Shown: piece by piece, positions 32,816-44,739 of the stretch
How positions within the stretch are numbered: position 1 is the stretch's first letter
How the letters are laid out: each line of letters starts with the position of its first letter
Assembly: GCA_037127315.1 (NCBI GenBank)
Contig: JBBBDQ010001454.1
Location: 2,081,001-2,145,000 of the forward strand
DNA: 64,000 nucleotides
Direction of reading: 5' to 3'
Source: Ascarosepion bandense
Taxonomy: Eukaryota; Mollusca; Cephalopoda; Sepiida; Sepiidae
The notes under the pieces: model-generated
Told to the model about the DNA's origin: nothing
Databases searched by the model: none
What the model saw: the letters and a program-made list of their open reading frames with translations, nothing else
Program-made: the position numbers and the translations under genes

Positions 32816-34099
32816 GCCAATAACTTACACGAAATAAATATATCTATCAGTTAGTAATTAGATTACCTGCGAAAGAACAGGTATTATCTCTAAACGAAAT
32901 AAGATATGATCATGTAAATAAAGTTGTACACGTACAAACATTAAGTAGAGATATACCTTCATCAAATGTGCTTCAGAAAGCTGAAATTCTTGCATCAAGA
33001 AGAAACGATTCCACAGATAAATTCTTCTGCTTGGTCTTTTGGTCCGATTTTGGCAAATGCGCCTAACCAAGAACATTTCAGTAACCCTCACACATATTGT
33101 CATACACCGTTTTCTTGTAAGGAAACATTTGGCATTCATAAGACTAGAAGGCAGTGCTGTCGTTAGTTAAAATTTATAAAATCTTTCACTTGAAACCATT
33201 TTTTTTCAAGAAAACGTGTTTTCCAAGTTCATTAACTGTTATCGATATATTAATGGCGATTTCCCTCCTAACCTTTTGTTTGAAGAAGTCAGGAACGTCA
33301 ACATCTTGATTATATCATTGTTTCTTTTCGAGTTAAATGTGATATCCATTTTAGATTTTGAAAGTCATCAAGTGATATAGTTTTTACTATCTGTTACAGT
33401 TCTTTGTAATTCTGTAGTGCCATTCCTTAAGTTTCGAAGAAGGATGGCCCTCGTCCAAAATCACAGGCTTCACTCCCTCAAAGCTGTGTAAGAGTATGTT
33501 AAACGGCATTGTCTTCAAGTCCGGGTTGCGGCGAACAGTACAATAAAATAAGAATGTGTGTCTGCGCATGCGTATTTATTCATATTTACGCAAATAAATA
33601 TACATGCATAAACAAAGCAAAGATGTGAGTATGCTATCTTAAAAGCGACCATGAAAAGTGGGCTTCACACTCAATCAGTATTCAAATGTCTAATAATCAT
33701 CGGAGATGCGTTTCTTAATATTTCGACAAATAATTACACTATACTTAGAATATTATGTTAAAATTATGGATTCTTGCACGTATGTTTGTGGGGAAGACCT
33801 GCATTCAATATTTATGCCGAAGATTTGTGGGCAAACTTCATGTAGCTGTTAATGCAATCGCAAATAGTTTCAATATAAATACCTACTTATATACGTAATT
33901 TTTAATCACCAACATATACGTAAGAGAACGCGTTTTCTTCTTGGAACTGTGTTAATACGATTATTGAAAAGTTCTCGATCCGTTCAAGAAGAGATTAAAA
34001 ATCTGATGTTTGATCTTAACATCAGATTCTGGGAAATGATCTAATCGTGAAATTTCCAGTAACCTTTGTATATAATTTTAAATATTAGTGAAAAGTTTT

Positions 34100-34100
<1 letters not shown>
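32816..34100. other. Intergenic, nothing identified
   Basis: Several frames of about 60-90 residues lack any recognisable family motif or codon pattern. I see no element. Confidence 0.4.

Positions 34101-34103
<3 letters not shown>

Positions 34104-34128
<25 letters not shown>
34104..34128. repeat. (TA)n microsatellite beside SINE-B
   Basis: About 13 TA units abutting the SINE-B 3' end. Confidence 0.9.
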
Positions 34129-34133
<5 letters not shown>

Positions 34134-34275
34134 ATCCGCAGACAGTCCTGTTTCGCTGTATCACATCTCATCAGTACGGTTAGACATCCAATTCTAGCCA
34201 GGATTGAAACCCGACTAAACTGGCAACAGTTGGCGATTCGACCTCTAAGCTCTGAACGCTCGGTGGTGGACTGCG
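34129..34275 (-). mobile_element. SINE-B
   Basis: Minus sense: CCGAGCGTTCAGAGCTTAGA GG (box-A-like), CGAATCGCCAACTGTTGCCA, TAGTCGGGTTTCAATCCTGG (box-B-like), ACCGTACTGATGAGATGTGA and TACAGCGAAACAGGACTGTC, ending TGCGGATGACTATATA. This is the copy whose box A region is best preserved. Confidence 0.7.
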
Positions 34276-34759
34276 TTTTTTTAGAAGCTTATATACTCGA
34301 TGTAAACACACGCCAGAGCCGAGTACACCTAGGAGCAAACTAAAATATCATGACACACTTAGCAAAACTTTTAAAGGGTATACATTTAAGTGTTATGAAA
34401 TAAAACCATATATTTAAATATTACACACACAAATATGAACTCACTTTAATTCAATGTCTCTTTTCAACTATTTGTGCAGCTTATTTAGCGTGAAATCTGT
34501 GGCTGATGTTTTTGCGCAATTTCTTCAATGTGCTGTCGAATAGCAGTTCTTCTTCAGTTGCAGTTTCAAGCTTCATAAGTTTTATTTTATTTTGGTTTAG
34601 TAGCCGAGTTGAAATAAATAACAAGTAGAAAACTGTAATAAAACTGATAAAGTCTTTTTAGGTAATTATTTGAAAAAAGTTTAATACTTAATTAATTTAT
34701 TTATTTAAATACTAGCGCTGTACCATTACTAATTCAATACAGGCATATATATGGATTCC

Positions 34760-34867
34760 GTGTCAATATTTTGCAGCACATGGCGGTTGAGAATCGCTGG
34801 CCTAAATGATTAGCTCTGAATAAGAGAAAGTAGACATTGCTTCCATTCTCCATTTCTCTTTGAACGG

Positions 34868-34926
<59 letters not shown>

Positions 34927-35295
34927 ATTGGCCTATATATCTAACTGACAAAAGGAATCGTCTTAGAATTGCTTGGGGCATGAAAAGTGTATTAATAATG
35001 CAGTGTTGATTCCTATATCAAAATAGTATATATACATATATGGCCGTGTAGAGAATGATCGGAATCACTTTATAAATTATTCAGTAATAAATTCCGTGGC
35101 AATATTTCGTGGCATACTTAAGAAGGTTGAGCGACAAACGGCGGTTGAGGATCGCTGGCCTGAATCAGCTCTAAATATGAGAAAAGTGACATATTCTCCT
35201 TTCTCCATTTCTTTTCAAGTGGCCTAGTTATCTAGCCGGCAAAAGGATTCGTCTCAAGATTGCTTGAGGTATGAAAAGTACATTAATCAAGCAGT

Positions 35296-35351
<56 letters not shown>

Positions 35352-35435
35352 GACATGCGTGTGTATGTAGAAAATGATCGGAATCGCTTTACATATATTA
35401 CACCGTAATAAATTTGTAGAGTTTACGAAGTAGTC
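34760..35435. repeat. Two tandem copies of a ~340-400-bp unit, each with a (TA)n core
   Basis: Both units share GGCGGTTGAG(A/G)ATCGCTGGCC, TCTCCATTTCT(C/T)TT, AAAAGGA-TCGTCT, TGAAAAGT-CATTAAT and GAATGATCGGAATC-CTTTA. The (TA)n runs (34870-34922 and 35298-35350) sit at different positions relative to the shared words. Unit type unknown. Confidence 0.7.
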
Positions 35436-35489
35436 AAGTCTTGATAACTGGCAATCGCGAGAAGACATGTAATTCTAAAATCAGTTTTC

Positions 35490-36375
35490 TAATTGTGGCC
35501 TTTAGCTGGACTCAAGTACGGGCTCGGTGGGCAAAACCAGCCTCTTTTCTGACACCGTGAAGATTAAGACAAGAATACAGACTCGAAAAAAGATTAAACA
35601 ATAATGGAGAAATAAATACAATAAAATAAATAATGATCGAATTCAGGAGAAACAAATTTAAAAGATGGAAAAACAGAAAATAAGGGTAAAAATCTCAATA
35701 AAACCTTACAAAGAAAAAATGAAAATAAAACTAAAGACAGAAAAGGAAAGAAACCGCTTAATAAAGAATCTAAGATAAGCTAACACCTACACAGAACAAT
35801 AAAATAAAACAAGAATTTGGCTTTTTTTTCTATCGTGTTGTTAGCGTATGAAAAAGCAAATAAGCATATCAGAAATCCTCACGCTCGCATGCCGTTGTAA
35901 ATAGACGTTCAGTTTGTTTGATGCAAGGTCCCTGAGGCAAACAACTGGAAAATCCACGCGCTTGGGGAACTGTTGAAATCAAGATGAAACGAGTAACCGG
36001 AAGCAGAACAAGAAAATAGTCAAGAACGATTTTTCCAAACCATCCCTCTACTACTTTTAGTGGTGGTGTTAATAATTCTGTTGTTGGCAATACTGACATA
36101 TGTTTGTAATACAAAGGAAATAGAGAACATGGCGAATATTGTATGCCAATTTTATTTTGAAAGCAACGGTATAGGGAAGGGATGTAAATAAGAAATAGAA
36201 AAAGAATTGAACAAGAATAATGGAATGAATGGTAATTGGAATTGCTGCTTAATTTTAAATACTGATAATGGGTATTGAAATGGGTATATTTTGACATGAG
36301 AATTAACCTCCTTGAATAAGGCTAGACATTTTAAAACATCAATCATACAGTTTTTATTTCTATTTGCACAAAGCC
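35490..36375. other. Intergenic, purine-rich then unassigned
   Basis: 35560-35830 is strongly A/G-rich. Reverse frames at 35869-36346 show no family motif. Confidence 0.4.
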
Positions 36376-36376
36376 A

Positions 36377-36377
<1 letters not shown>

Positions 36378-36425
<48 letters not shown>
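36378..36425. repeat. (TA)n microsatellite
   Basis: About 24 TA units. Confidence 0.95.
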
Positions 36426-36428
<3 letters not shown>

Positions 36429-36599
36429 ATGGCTTTTTTATTTATAAATCTAATATATTTTGTAACTTAAACGTCATCTTTAGTGAATACCCATGTTTGA
36501 GTAGACGCTAGATTTATTTATGAAACCCTATAATTATTCATTTTTGTCTATCGGCATGAATATTTGAGAAATATTTTAAAAAAAAGATGCTCGCTCTGA

Positions 36600-36665
36600 C
36601 AGGATTCGAAACTGCATTCTTCTAGCAGGAGAAGCCATCGTTCGACCAACCCAGCCATGTAAGGT
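36600..36665 (-). other. tRNA-like segment (SINE head or tRNA pseudogene)
   Basis: Minus sense GGCTGGGTTGGTCGAACGAT (box A position), CTTCT/AGAAG stem around a 6-base loop, then GTTTCGAATCCTGTC (box-B-like). The acceptor and T stems do not pair properly and the anticodon loop is short, so it is not a functional tRNA. Confidence 0.45.
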
Positions 36666-36763
36666 TTCACCAATTGATTAAAAGTCGAATAGGGCTTTTT
36701 AGCAAAAATTTCATCAAAGATTCTTTAAACATTACCATCTTTTCAGTTTCGTATCCATATATA

Positions 36764-36866
36764 TATAGTCATCCGCAGACAGATCTGTTTCACTGTATCA
36801 CAGCTCATCAGTACGGTTAGACATCCGATTGCTTTTTACCCAGGATGGAAACCTGACCGAATTGGC

Positions 36867-36869
<3 letters not shown>
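36764..36869 (-). mobile_element. SINE-B, 3' part
   Basis: Reads as the reverse of the family from CCAATTCGGTCAGGTTTCCA through GATGAGCTGTGATACAGTGA to TCTGCGGATGACTATATA. The head is replaced at 36869 by a (TA)n-(GA)n run. Confidence 0.75.

Positions 36870-36926
<57 letters not shown>
36867..36926. repeat. (TA)n-(GA)n microsatellite
   Basis: About 21 TA then 9 GA units. Confidence 0.95.
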
Positions 36927-36949
36927 TAAGTTCCCCCGTTTTCCGTTAA

Positions 36950-38110
36950 AAATAAGTATCTAGAACACTACTGCTGTTAAAGGTTATTTCATTATAGGAA
37001 CAAAGACATTTTCCAATTAAAAGTACATTTCTACTATCTGAAAATCAAACTGTAACATTACACATATCTAAGGCAAGTTCGCAGAGGAAGATTATACATA
37101 TTTTGGCGAATTTACACCAAAGATCAAATTTCTTATTCGACACTAAGAGAAATTCTTCCCAAAACTTTTAACAGACAATCATCATCGGTTCTGCCCATTG
37201 AAACATGCTCGAATGAATAGCAACACTCTAGAAAAATCCAAATTATGCAACACTAACATTAATTATGAAATCTATGTTCTATATCAAATGATCTCTCTCT
37301 CTCTATCTCTCTCTCTCTCTTTGATGAAAAGAAATGAACAAATAATTACCTTAGAAATACCACCACTCTCTTATAAAGTTGTGTTATTTTGTATTTCTTA
37401 GACTATAGCTCCATTAAGATCAAAAATGAAATCTAACCAACTTCGATACGAAGAATATTCGTCCAAAAACCAAACATAACACATATCTGTAACCGTAAAA
37501 ATCCCCAAATTACAGAAATGTCCTTATCGTACAATAAAATTAATCTAAATTGCGAACACAGTCATAATAACTTGGCGTTTTTGGCAATTAAAATATACCT
37601 ACTTCTCAGCTACTTACAAACTATTTGCAGTAACATTACCCAAATCCTTAATAGGTCAATCTAAAGCTCTCGGAACATTTGCACAATTTCTACGCATACT
37701 AAATCCCACACACACACGCACACAAAAACAAAAAACAAATAATAAAAAAATCTTTTGTCTGAACACGATAAAAACGTGATTAAATATATAACAGTAGTAA
37801 CGTGTCAGTTCTATTTAATGACACATATATTAAAGAGGGGCTGCTATTCAGATTCATAGCAATACATATTTGATTTTGTGTGTTTATTTATGTGAATCTT
37901 ATTATTATGTGCATCTATTATGGTTGACAAAGCATTTATTTTCACTGCAATCTTCTCTAAAAAAATCTGTTTTGCTTTTACAACCAGATCAGTTGCTGAG
38001 AATTTTGTACTGAGTTTCGATTCTTTTGAAGTATTGTTTCTTTTTTTCTTATTTTCTTTTTTCTTATCCAGATTTCTTCAAATTGATGACAGATATTAGA
38101 ACATTTGAGT
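36950..38110. other. Intergenic, nothing identified
   Basis: AT-rich. A short (CT)n patch at 37291-37320 accounts for the Ser-Leu frame on the plus strand. Confidence 0.4.
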
Positions 38111-38114
38111 CGCA

Positions 38115-38150
38115 TCTGTATGACAATCTGTATGACAATCTGTATGACAA
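38115..38150. repeat. 12-bp tandem repeat, 3 units
   Basis: TCTGTATGACAA three times in perfect tandem. Confidence 0.9.
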
Positions 38151-38809
38151 TCTGTTCTCAAATAAGATAACTTCCTATATATTTTCTCGCAAGTGAGTTT
38201 TATTGCGTTTCCCTGGAAGTAATGATTCGTTTTAGAATTTTTTTATTTTTTTGCTCATAAAATTGATACAGTAAATATTTGACGGTTTTAAATATTTTCA
38301 TAACGAATGATGAGGATAAAAAAAAATAAGTGAAAAATGAATTCAGTTCTTGTCAATGTCCACATTTATGGCGACGTAAAAACAATAATACACTCCACAA
38401 CGATATGCAATCTGTACTTATTTTTTCTATTCCCTTTTCCTTACACTTTTAATAAAATTATAGACAGCTAATAAAAATATGTGAACGAAAATTGATTTCA
38501 GAATGCGTTCAGTCATTTTGGCTTTGCAAAGAATGTTTTAAGTTTTGAGGATTATGCCAAATAAATTCATCTTTTATCGTAAATGAGAAGTAAAACTTAG
38601 GGTTTCGGATTCGTTCCTACTTTTTTAAATATGTTTTTAAATGTAACTGTACAACAATGATCAGTGTAGTATCTGTGTGCTCACTCTCTGAATCACCGAA
38701 ACGAGTTTTAACACAAGGTGTTTTATTTTTACATTAATAATACGAAAAACTACATATACCCTATCTTCAGGAGAAACTAGGAAATACTATGTGTTTGGGA
38801 TTGATTATG

Positions 38810-39260
38810 TAATACATCAAGCAACAGATCATGCAATATCAGATCGTACTATGTAACAGATCAGACAATAAATAATATCATATCAGCTTGTATTTTAGAC
38901 AAAAGATCATGTTATATCAGATTGCATTTTGTAAAATATTAGTCAATAGATCATGCCATATCTGCTTATATTTTGTAACAGTTCAGACAATAGTTATGTC
39001 ATATAACCTTATATATTGCAACAGATCAGGCAATAGGTCATGCCATATCAGCTTGTGTTTTGTAACAGATTAGACAATAGACCATGTCATCTCCGCTTGT
39101 ATCTTGTAACAGGTAGGGTAATAGATTATGTAATACATCTGGTAATAAATAATTTAATATATTCCTGTATTATTTATTACATCATATAATAGATGAGACA
39201 TTATCATTCAGTCACATAATAACCTATATAATAGATAAGGTAATATCAGCTAATATTAGC
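38810..39260. repeat. Degenerate ~45-bp minisatellite
   Basis: Repeating phrases CAATAGATCATGCCATATCA, GCTTGTATTTTGTAACAG and ATCAGACAATA in about eight to ten diverged units. Indels change unit length, and the last ~100 bp are strongly decayed. Confidence 0.8.
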
Positions 39261-40010
39261 TAATACAACATATCAATGAATTGTTAAGTTTTTATCAGCC
39301 TCTACGATTCAATAGATTTGGTAATGGGTCACTTCTTGCTGTTAAAATTGCGTCATTCGATTAGACCATTTTCAAAGGAACTGCACATTGACAGGTAAGC
39401 GCTATTGCCTTGAGAGATACAACGAAGAGAAAAGGCTTGCTATGGTAGTCCATCACTTATTTTTCCATCATATTTTTTCAGTTTTACATGTGCGCATCGT
39501 AGGCGTAGTGGTTCTTCTGCATATCAGGGGCAGTCACTGGTACCCCGTGAAACGTGAATTTACATCTGGTCGCTAGGCTTACCTGCTAGGTCAACCGGCT
39601 GATGCACGTTTCTTCTCTAATAATCCTGTGTTACAGTGAGTGCAACGTCTATTTTGGTAGTAAAATGCACACTGAGGTTAACTTGTCACAGTAGAAAGTT
39701 TACTTATTAGCATTAAAATCGATTGAGAACAGTTGATATTTCTTGGCTAGAATAACACGCTACACTGTTTATGTTTATGTTCGTTGTAATGCCGTGTTTC
39801 TTCTGGTATTAGTTACCTTCCTCTGATCTGTTTTGTGTATTTTCCGAGTCCTTTGATTATGAAATAGACAAAATATTAGATACATTCTGTTTATTTTATT
39901 TTATTTTTTGTAGCCTGTCGACAACAAAACTCCGGTGAAACGACTTACACATTGTCATCCGATTTCATTTTGGTCCAAGTTTATGTTTTTTGTGTGTACA
40001 ATTCAGGAAT
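39261..40010. other. Intergenic, nothing identified
   Basis: No clear element. 39490-39600 is GC-richer and ends with words such as CTGCTAGGTCAACCGGCTGA, but I cannot assign it. Confidence 0.35.
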
Positions 40011-40012
40011 AA

Positions 40013-40312
40013 TCATTCAGTCAGTTAAGTCTTATTAATGATACATACTTGGGTGATCATGTCTTTTTCGATTCATGACTGATTAGGTATAAAATTTTCC
40101 CTGAAATAGGTTGCTGTTTCTTTCTGTTGTAGACTGATTACCAACCAAGGATATAGGACCAACTCCATCCTGGTATTCAACCCATAACTTGCGGGAGAAA
40201 GTATGGATTCATACATTTCTCAAGGGTAATTGCGCGTAAGTGAACGTAAAAACATGACTAGAATTTGAACTCGACTCTCCGATATCTCGTTCTGAGCCGA
40301 TATCTCACAACA
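40013..40312 (-). mobile_element. SINE-A, full length but diverged
   Basis: Minus sense from ATATCGGCTCAGAACGAGAT through GAGTCGAGTTCAAATTCTAG (box B decayed) to TCAGTCATGAATCGAAAAAG, ATGATCACCCAAGTATGTAT and the end ACTTAACTGACTGAATG. Confidence 0.75.
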
Positions 40313-40552
40313 ATATCTGTACAGATCTTTTTAAATCTTCAGTTGAAAATGTTGAACTCTAATTACTTTTCTTGTTCTTCTGGGTGTGGAGATGGGTCCC
40401 TTATTAAATTTGTTCTTTATTTGCTTCTTTTTCATGGTATCTCTTTCCATTATACCTAAGTATCTATGCGCTTCTGTTCCGTAGAGCGTCATCATGGTTT
40501 TCTGGTTAGATCGTTCATTTTCTTCAGTTGTTGCGTATTTTTTCCATTGTAT

Positions 40553-40745
40553 ATTCATCCAGTCAGTTAAGTGTCTTAGGAACACATGAATGGACGATCA
40601 TGTCTCTTCTGATTCATGACTGATTAGGCAGAAGATTTTCCCCGCAATAGGTGTCAGTTTCTTTCTGATAGGTTGGTTGCTAACCAATACTTATAGTATT
40701 GGACCATGTCTATATTGCTATTCAGCATATAACTAGAGGGTAAGA
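40553..40745 (-). mobile_element. SINE-A, 3' part
   Basis: Minus sense TTATATGCTGAATAGCAATA, CCAATACTATAAGTATTGGT (a short local inversion-like duplication), AATCAGTCATGAATCAGAAG, then ACTTAACTGACTGGATG. The tRNA-like half is missing. Confidence 0.7.
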
Positions 40746-41104
40746 AGAATTATTTTTAACTATCCAGATTATATTTGCTTTTGATAAATGTCTAATTCAT
40801 GAACATGCAATGAATCAACTTTAATGAGAACTTGAATGAGAATAGTGAGTCTCTTTTGAAAATTCCATATTTTTTTTACCCTCTGCTAGATACTGTCATA
40901 TTAAAGTCAATTCGACTGGCCAGTTTACATTTTTTCGTTATGAAGGTCACTTCTCTTGAAAGACCTAGTATCTTCAGTCATTCGATTGTACAGTGCCTCT
41001 CAATTTTTTTCTCCCGAGGCCGCATGTTCTTCATAAAAATTTACTCGCGCCTCACCAAACTTTATGTGATAAAAAGTACATTTAAAGATAAAAAATAGAC
41101 AGAG

Positions 41105-41185
41105 GGTTAAAGGGAGAAAACCGCGGATTCGAAGTCAGATCATTATCACTGATAACTCTCTCCTCCAATTTGCCAACCCTAGCCA
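41105..41185 (-). other. tRNA-like segment
   Basis: Minus sense GGCTAGGGTTGGCAAATTGG, AGAGAGTTATCAGTGATAAT and TGACTTCGAATCCGCGG resemble box A, anticodon arm (TTATCA/TGATAA stem) and box B. There is no matching acceptor stem. Likely the head of another SINE. Confidence 0.4.
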
Positions 41186-41359
41186 TTATATATATTTAAT
41201 ATTTGATATAATGCAAAAATATCACAGTGATAAACTCGGTCAATAATTAGATATTACTATTTATACTTGGACTCATGCATGTAATTGCAAGTAATCATAA
41301 TAATATATTAAATTTTGAAATTATATTTATTTTTGACATACGAACGTTTTTAACCGGTT

Positions 41360-42820
41360 TGTATTTCTTTGATTTTCTTTCAATCATTCCGCCTCACCTG
41401 CTATTCTCTTTTGCTAAACGTATGAGGCGCCCTGCATTGTTTGGGAAACACTGGTCTAGGTTATTGGTGTATTTTTTATTCACTGGTTTAGTGTTTCAGA
41501 ATTGTTTAGCTGGCTCGTGCATTTTGCCAGTTACCTTTTTGGTGACATTTTTCCAAATAGGGAATTAGTCCATAACTTTCAACCATTTATTCAGTTTTTT
41601 TTTGTACTCCTATGATTTGTAACATTGCTGGTAACCATGTGACTGGCCTAAACTTGCTAGTAATTGTTATTTTCTTTATATCTTTTAAGCTGAGACAGAT
41701 GCATATTTACTGTGTTACCACCTCATGGACCTTTGGGAATTACTTGACTGAGAAGCAATGATCCGATCACGATCAGGCTCTTCCCAATTAGTAATTCTTA
41801 AAATTTTATTTTTAAATATTCTAGATTTACTTCCGAATCTGCTCATTCTTTGATTCCACGTAATTCGTTTTTCAGGCTAGACAATTATTCGTCTTATTTG
41901 CTGTATTTTGATTTTGCAGTTTTTGTTTCCTTACCAACTGATCTTATTGTTTCTGTCCCTTCCTGATGCTTAAACCTTCTTCCCGTTTTTATGTCAACTG
42001 ATGGTATTTGCATTTTTATCTGTTGAATCTGCTTTCCATTTGCTAAAAATGATGATATATTTTCTCAAGTTGTTTATATTTTTACTGTTGTTTCTGTATA
42101 TTTGTTGTTTCTTGCTATTTGATTCTCATGTATTCTGTTTTTCTTTATAGATTTGTATTTTTCTCCAGACTTATCACCCATCATGCTTTTGTATCGTCGT
42201 TTCTGTTTGAGTTTCTCTCACGAACACTAATTTTGTTAGTAGTTTGGCTCTAATTGATACAGTTTTGTGATTGTGTTAGTCGTGAAAGTTGTAGAAGGTT
42301 ATTGCCCTCTTCTCTTTTTGATAGATTTGGTTTCTTTGTAGGGACAACTTTTTTTATAATTGGTGGTGATTTTTCTATTTCATTATTTTTTTCTATTGAG
42401 AGTTGCTGTTTTTGTGGTTTGTACGATTCTTCTTTCCTTCCTGTTTGTTTTTACTTAGGGTCTTTCTTTCTTCGCTAAACATTCTCCACATTTCCATGGG
42501 TTGTAAACTAAACGAGAGTGATAATCAATCTTCAATATTTTGTTCAAATAATTAGCAAGAATTCGGCTTGTTACAAAAAAGGTTACACTTCTGTTCTCTG
42601 TTTTGACCACTCATTTCATTTAACCTCTGTATTTGTGTTTGATTTTTAAATAACAATAGAGAACTTTTTTTTCATTTTTGCTACTATCTTTCTTTTTTTT
42701 TGGACTACCACTGGTAACACTAGATGAAGTGACTTCCTGGAGGCCGTTCGTATTCACTACAGCAATGTCTTTTATTGGCATTTGGATTTTTGATCGAGAC
42801 GTTTTCGACATGGGAAACAA
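41360..42820 (-). pseudogene. Possible degraded LINE open reading frame
   Basis: The minus strand is A/G-biased over 1.4 kb. It opens with a 66-residue frame from 42820 (MFPMSKTSRSKIQMPIKDI...PKKKKDSSKN), followed by basic, Asn/Lys-rich decayed sequence such as VYNPWKCGEC and NSLKNELRGIKE-like text. The composition and a Lys-rich start resemble the N-terminal part of LINE proteins. No RT or endonuclease motif was found, so this is a guess based on style. Confidence 0.25.
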
Positions 42821-43069
42821 TAGCAGTTACTAGCAAAATTAGAATCGAAAAATTCTACTGAAACATTTAATACATGCCTTCAATATAGATTTTTCTTTAA
42901 CTGGGATAAACAGAATGGTTAATATTAAATCAACTGAAGGAAATTAACCAATGACATCCGTGGACTCAGATGAATACTTTGTAAACAAAAGTCTCTGGTT
43001 CAATTTTAGTCTCTTTGATACACAGTAACTCCTTCAATATCAAGCAAAATAATACTGATAATTATCAAG

Positions 43070-44735
43070 TAAGAATGTCATAAATCCTGAAACACCATAG
43101 CAACCACCACGCTTTTCGTCATTTTATGTCCTTGAATATCCGATGAAAGGCGTATGAAATCTAAAGCATTAGACTCAATCTTTGATTTTGCGCATTGTAT
43201 TTATCTGCCGACTTCCGGCATTGTTCGTCTTTAACAAACATTGTGAAGAGTTGTAGGCCTGAATCGAACAGCTCCGACCTTCTAGCAGTATTTTCGAAGG
43301 TTAGATTATTATTATTATTATTTTTCTTCCCTCATTTTAGCCTGATTTTTATCTTTCGTCTACTTTTCATGATATAAGGTTTCTGTCTTTCTTTATTTTT
43401 TGACATTTCCTACATTTATCTGTTTATATATCTAAGTATTGTAACTATTTGCACTATTTACATTGTTTGGAGTGTTGTTCTCCTATTTACTGTCTTATTC
43501 ATAACGTTTCAGCCACTGTACGCTCCGACCTTCTTCAGATGATGTTCATTGAACCGAACCCTTTATTTAGTCTACGAAATAGATTGTTCTCTTTCCACAT
43601 GACACGCTCCTTCTTTTTCTCTACTGCCATCAAATATTTATTTTCAGTTTCACCACAACATTGAAATCTATTTGTTGCAACTGGAATATAAATGCTGGTA
43701 AAAAAATGTTTACTGAGACATTATGTTTTTAAGCTCCAAAGATACACGGTCTTGTATAAAAAAGCGTTGGTTAAAATAATCCCAAAATTGACAAAGAATT
43801 GACAAAGAGTTGTGAGTTGTGAGTTCTGACCACAGCAGAAATTAAACAAAATTTGGATAATTGAGTTACTAAAGGGAAATAACTGAAACTAAGATATATA
43901 GAAAAGCATGACACGTGGAATGAGAACAATCTAAATCCGTGAAGTAAGTAAGGGCTCGGCTCGAAATTCCAAAGTATATCTACAACGGAGCGTACAACGG
44001 TTGAAACGTCGTGAATATGACAATAAAGACGAGGACAAGGGTCTCAACAATGTCACTCAGTTAAATGAGCGCCATACATGATACACGCTTGGACGATAAT
44101 GTCTATTTCGAGCCATGACTGAATAGGCAGAAGATTTTCCGGCTTTTGGATATTTATTTCCGCTGTGAAGTGATTGCCAACCTAGACTATAGAATCAAAT
44201 CTGTCCTGCTATTTAACCTATAACTGAAGGTAAAAGAGATAGATTAATACTTTTCCGAAGGGTATTTGCGTGCAAGTAAATACAACGAATTTAATTGAAC
44301 TTTGAACTCGGCTCTCCTGTTTCTTCTTTCGAACCAATATCTACTGCACCACAAAGTGTAAATAGTTACCTTGATCGTAGAAATATAGATTAATGTTGGG
44401 AATATTTATAAAAAAGATAAAAAAAGTAAAGAAAGCTTATTAAACAACAAGAGGACGAAAGAGAATGTTCAAGCATAAAAGCGGGAAGTAAAATGATGAT
44501 TTAATCTTAAAAAAACTGTTTTGAGAGGTCGGACTTGTTTGATTTAAGCCTAAAACTCAATGTTTGCTGTAAAAGTCGAACAATGCCGGAAGTGGGCAGG
44601 TAAATACATTGCGCAGAATCAAAGATTTGATTTAATCTTTCAGATTTGATACGTCCTTCATAGGATATTCAAAGACATGAAATGACGAAAAGTTTAGTCG
44701 TTGCTATGGTGTCTTAGGATTTATGACGCTTCTTT
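43070..44735. mobile_element. Large foldback element, ~570-bp inverted arms
   Basis: The left arm starts TGTCATAAATCCTGAAACAC, CATAGCAACCACCACG, TTTTCGTCATTTTATGTC. The right arm, read inward from 44735 on the minus strand, starts CGTCATAAATCCTAAGACAC, CATAGCAACGACTAAAC, TTTTCGTCATTTCATGTC. Pairing continues through GCGCATTGTATTTATCTGCC, ACTTCCGGCATTGTTCG, CTATTTGCACTATTTACA, ACTGTACGCTCC and AGATTGTTCTCTTTCCACAT, to about 43640 on the left and 43870 on the right. That leaves a ~230-bp centre. The right arm is interrupted by SINE-A (44052-44355). No transposase is recognisable. It could be a foldback DNA transposon or two copies of one dispersed repeat inserted tail to tail; a related piece at 14850-14955 shows the arm sequence exists elsewhere. 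Confidence 0.75.
44052..44355 (-). mobile_element. SINE-A nested in right arm of foldback
   Basis: Minus sense: ACTTTGTGGTGCAGTAGATA, GAGCCGAGTTCAAAGTTCAA, TACTTGCACGCAAATACCCT, CAGTCATGGCTCGAAATAGA, ATTATCGTCCAAGCGTGTAT, ending ATTTAACTGAGTGACA. The left arm lacks it at the matching point (CTATTTGCACTATTTACA), so the SINE arrived after the inverted structure formed. Confidence 0.8.
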
Positions 44736-44739
44736 GTAA

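Noticed and set aside
32858..33569. Open frames of 60-93 residues on both strands
   Set aside because: No family motif, no neighbouring frame with matching style, and lengths expected by chance in AT-rich DNA.
41275..42480. Plus-strand Phe-rich open frames as genes
   Set aside because: The minus strand is the A-rich, Lys/Asn-coding strand typical of decayed LINE coding sequence; the plus frames are its shadows.
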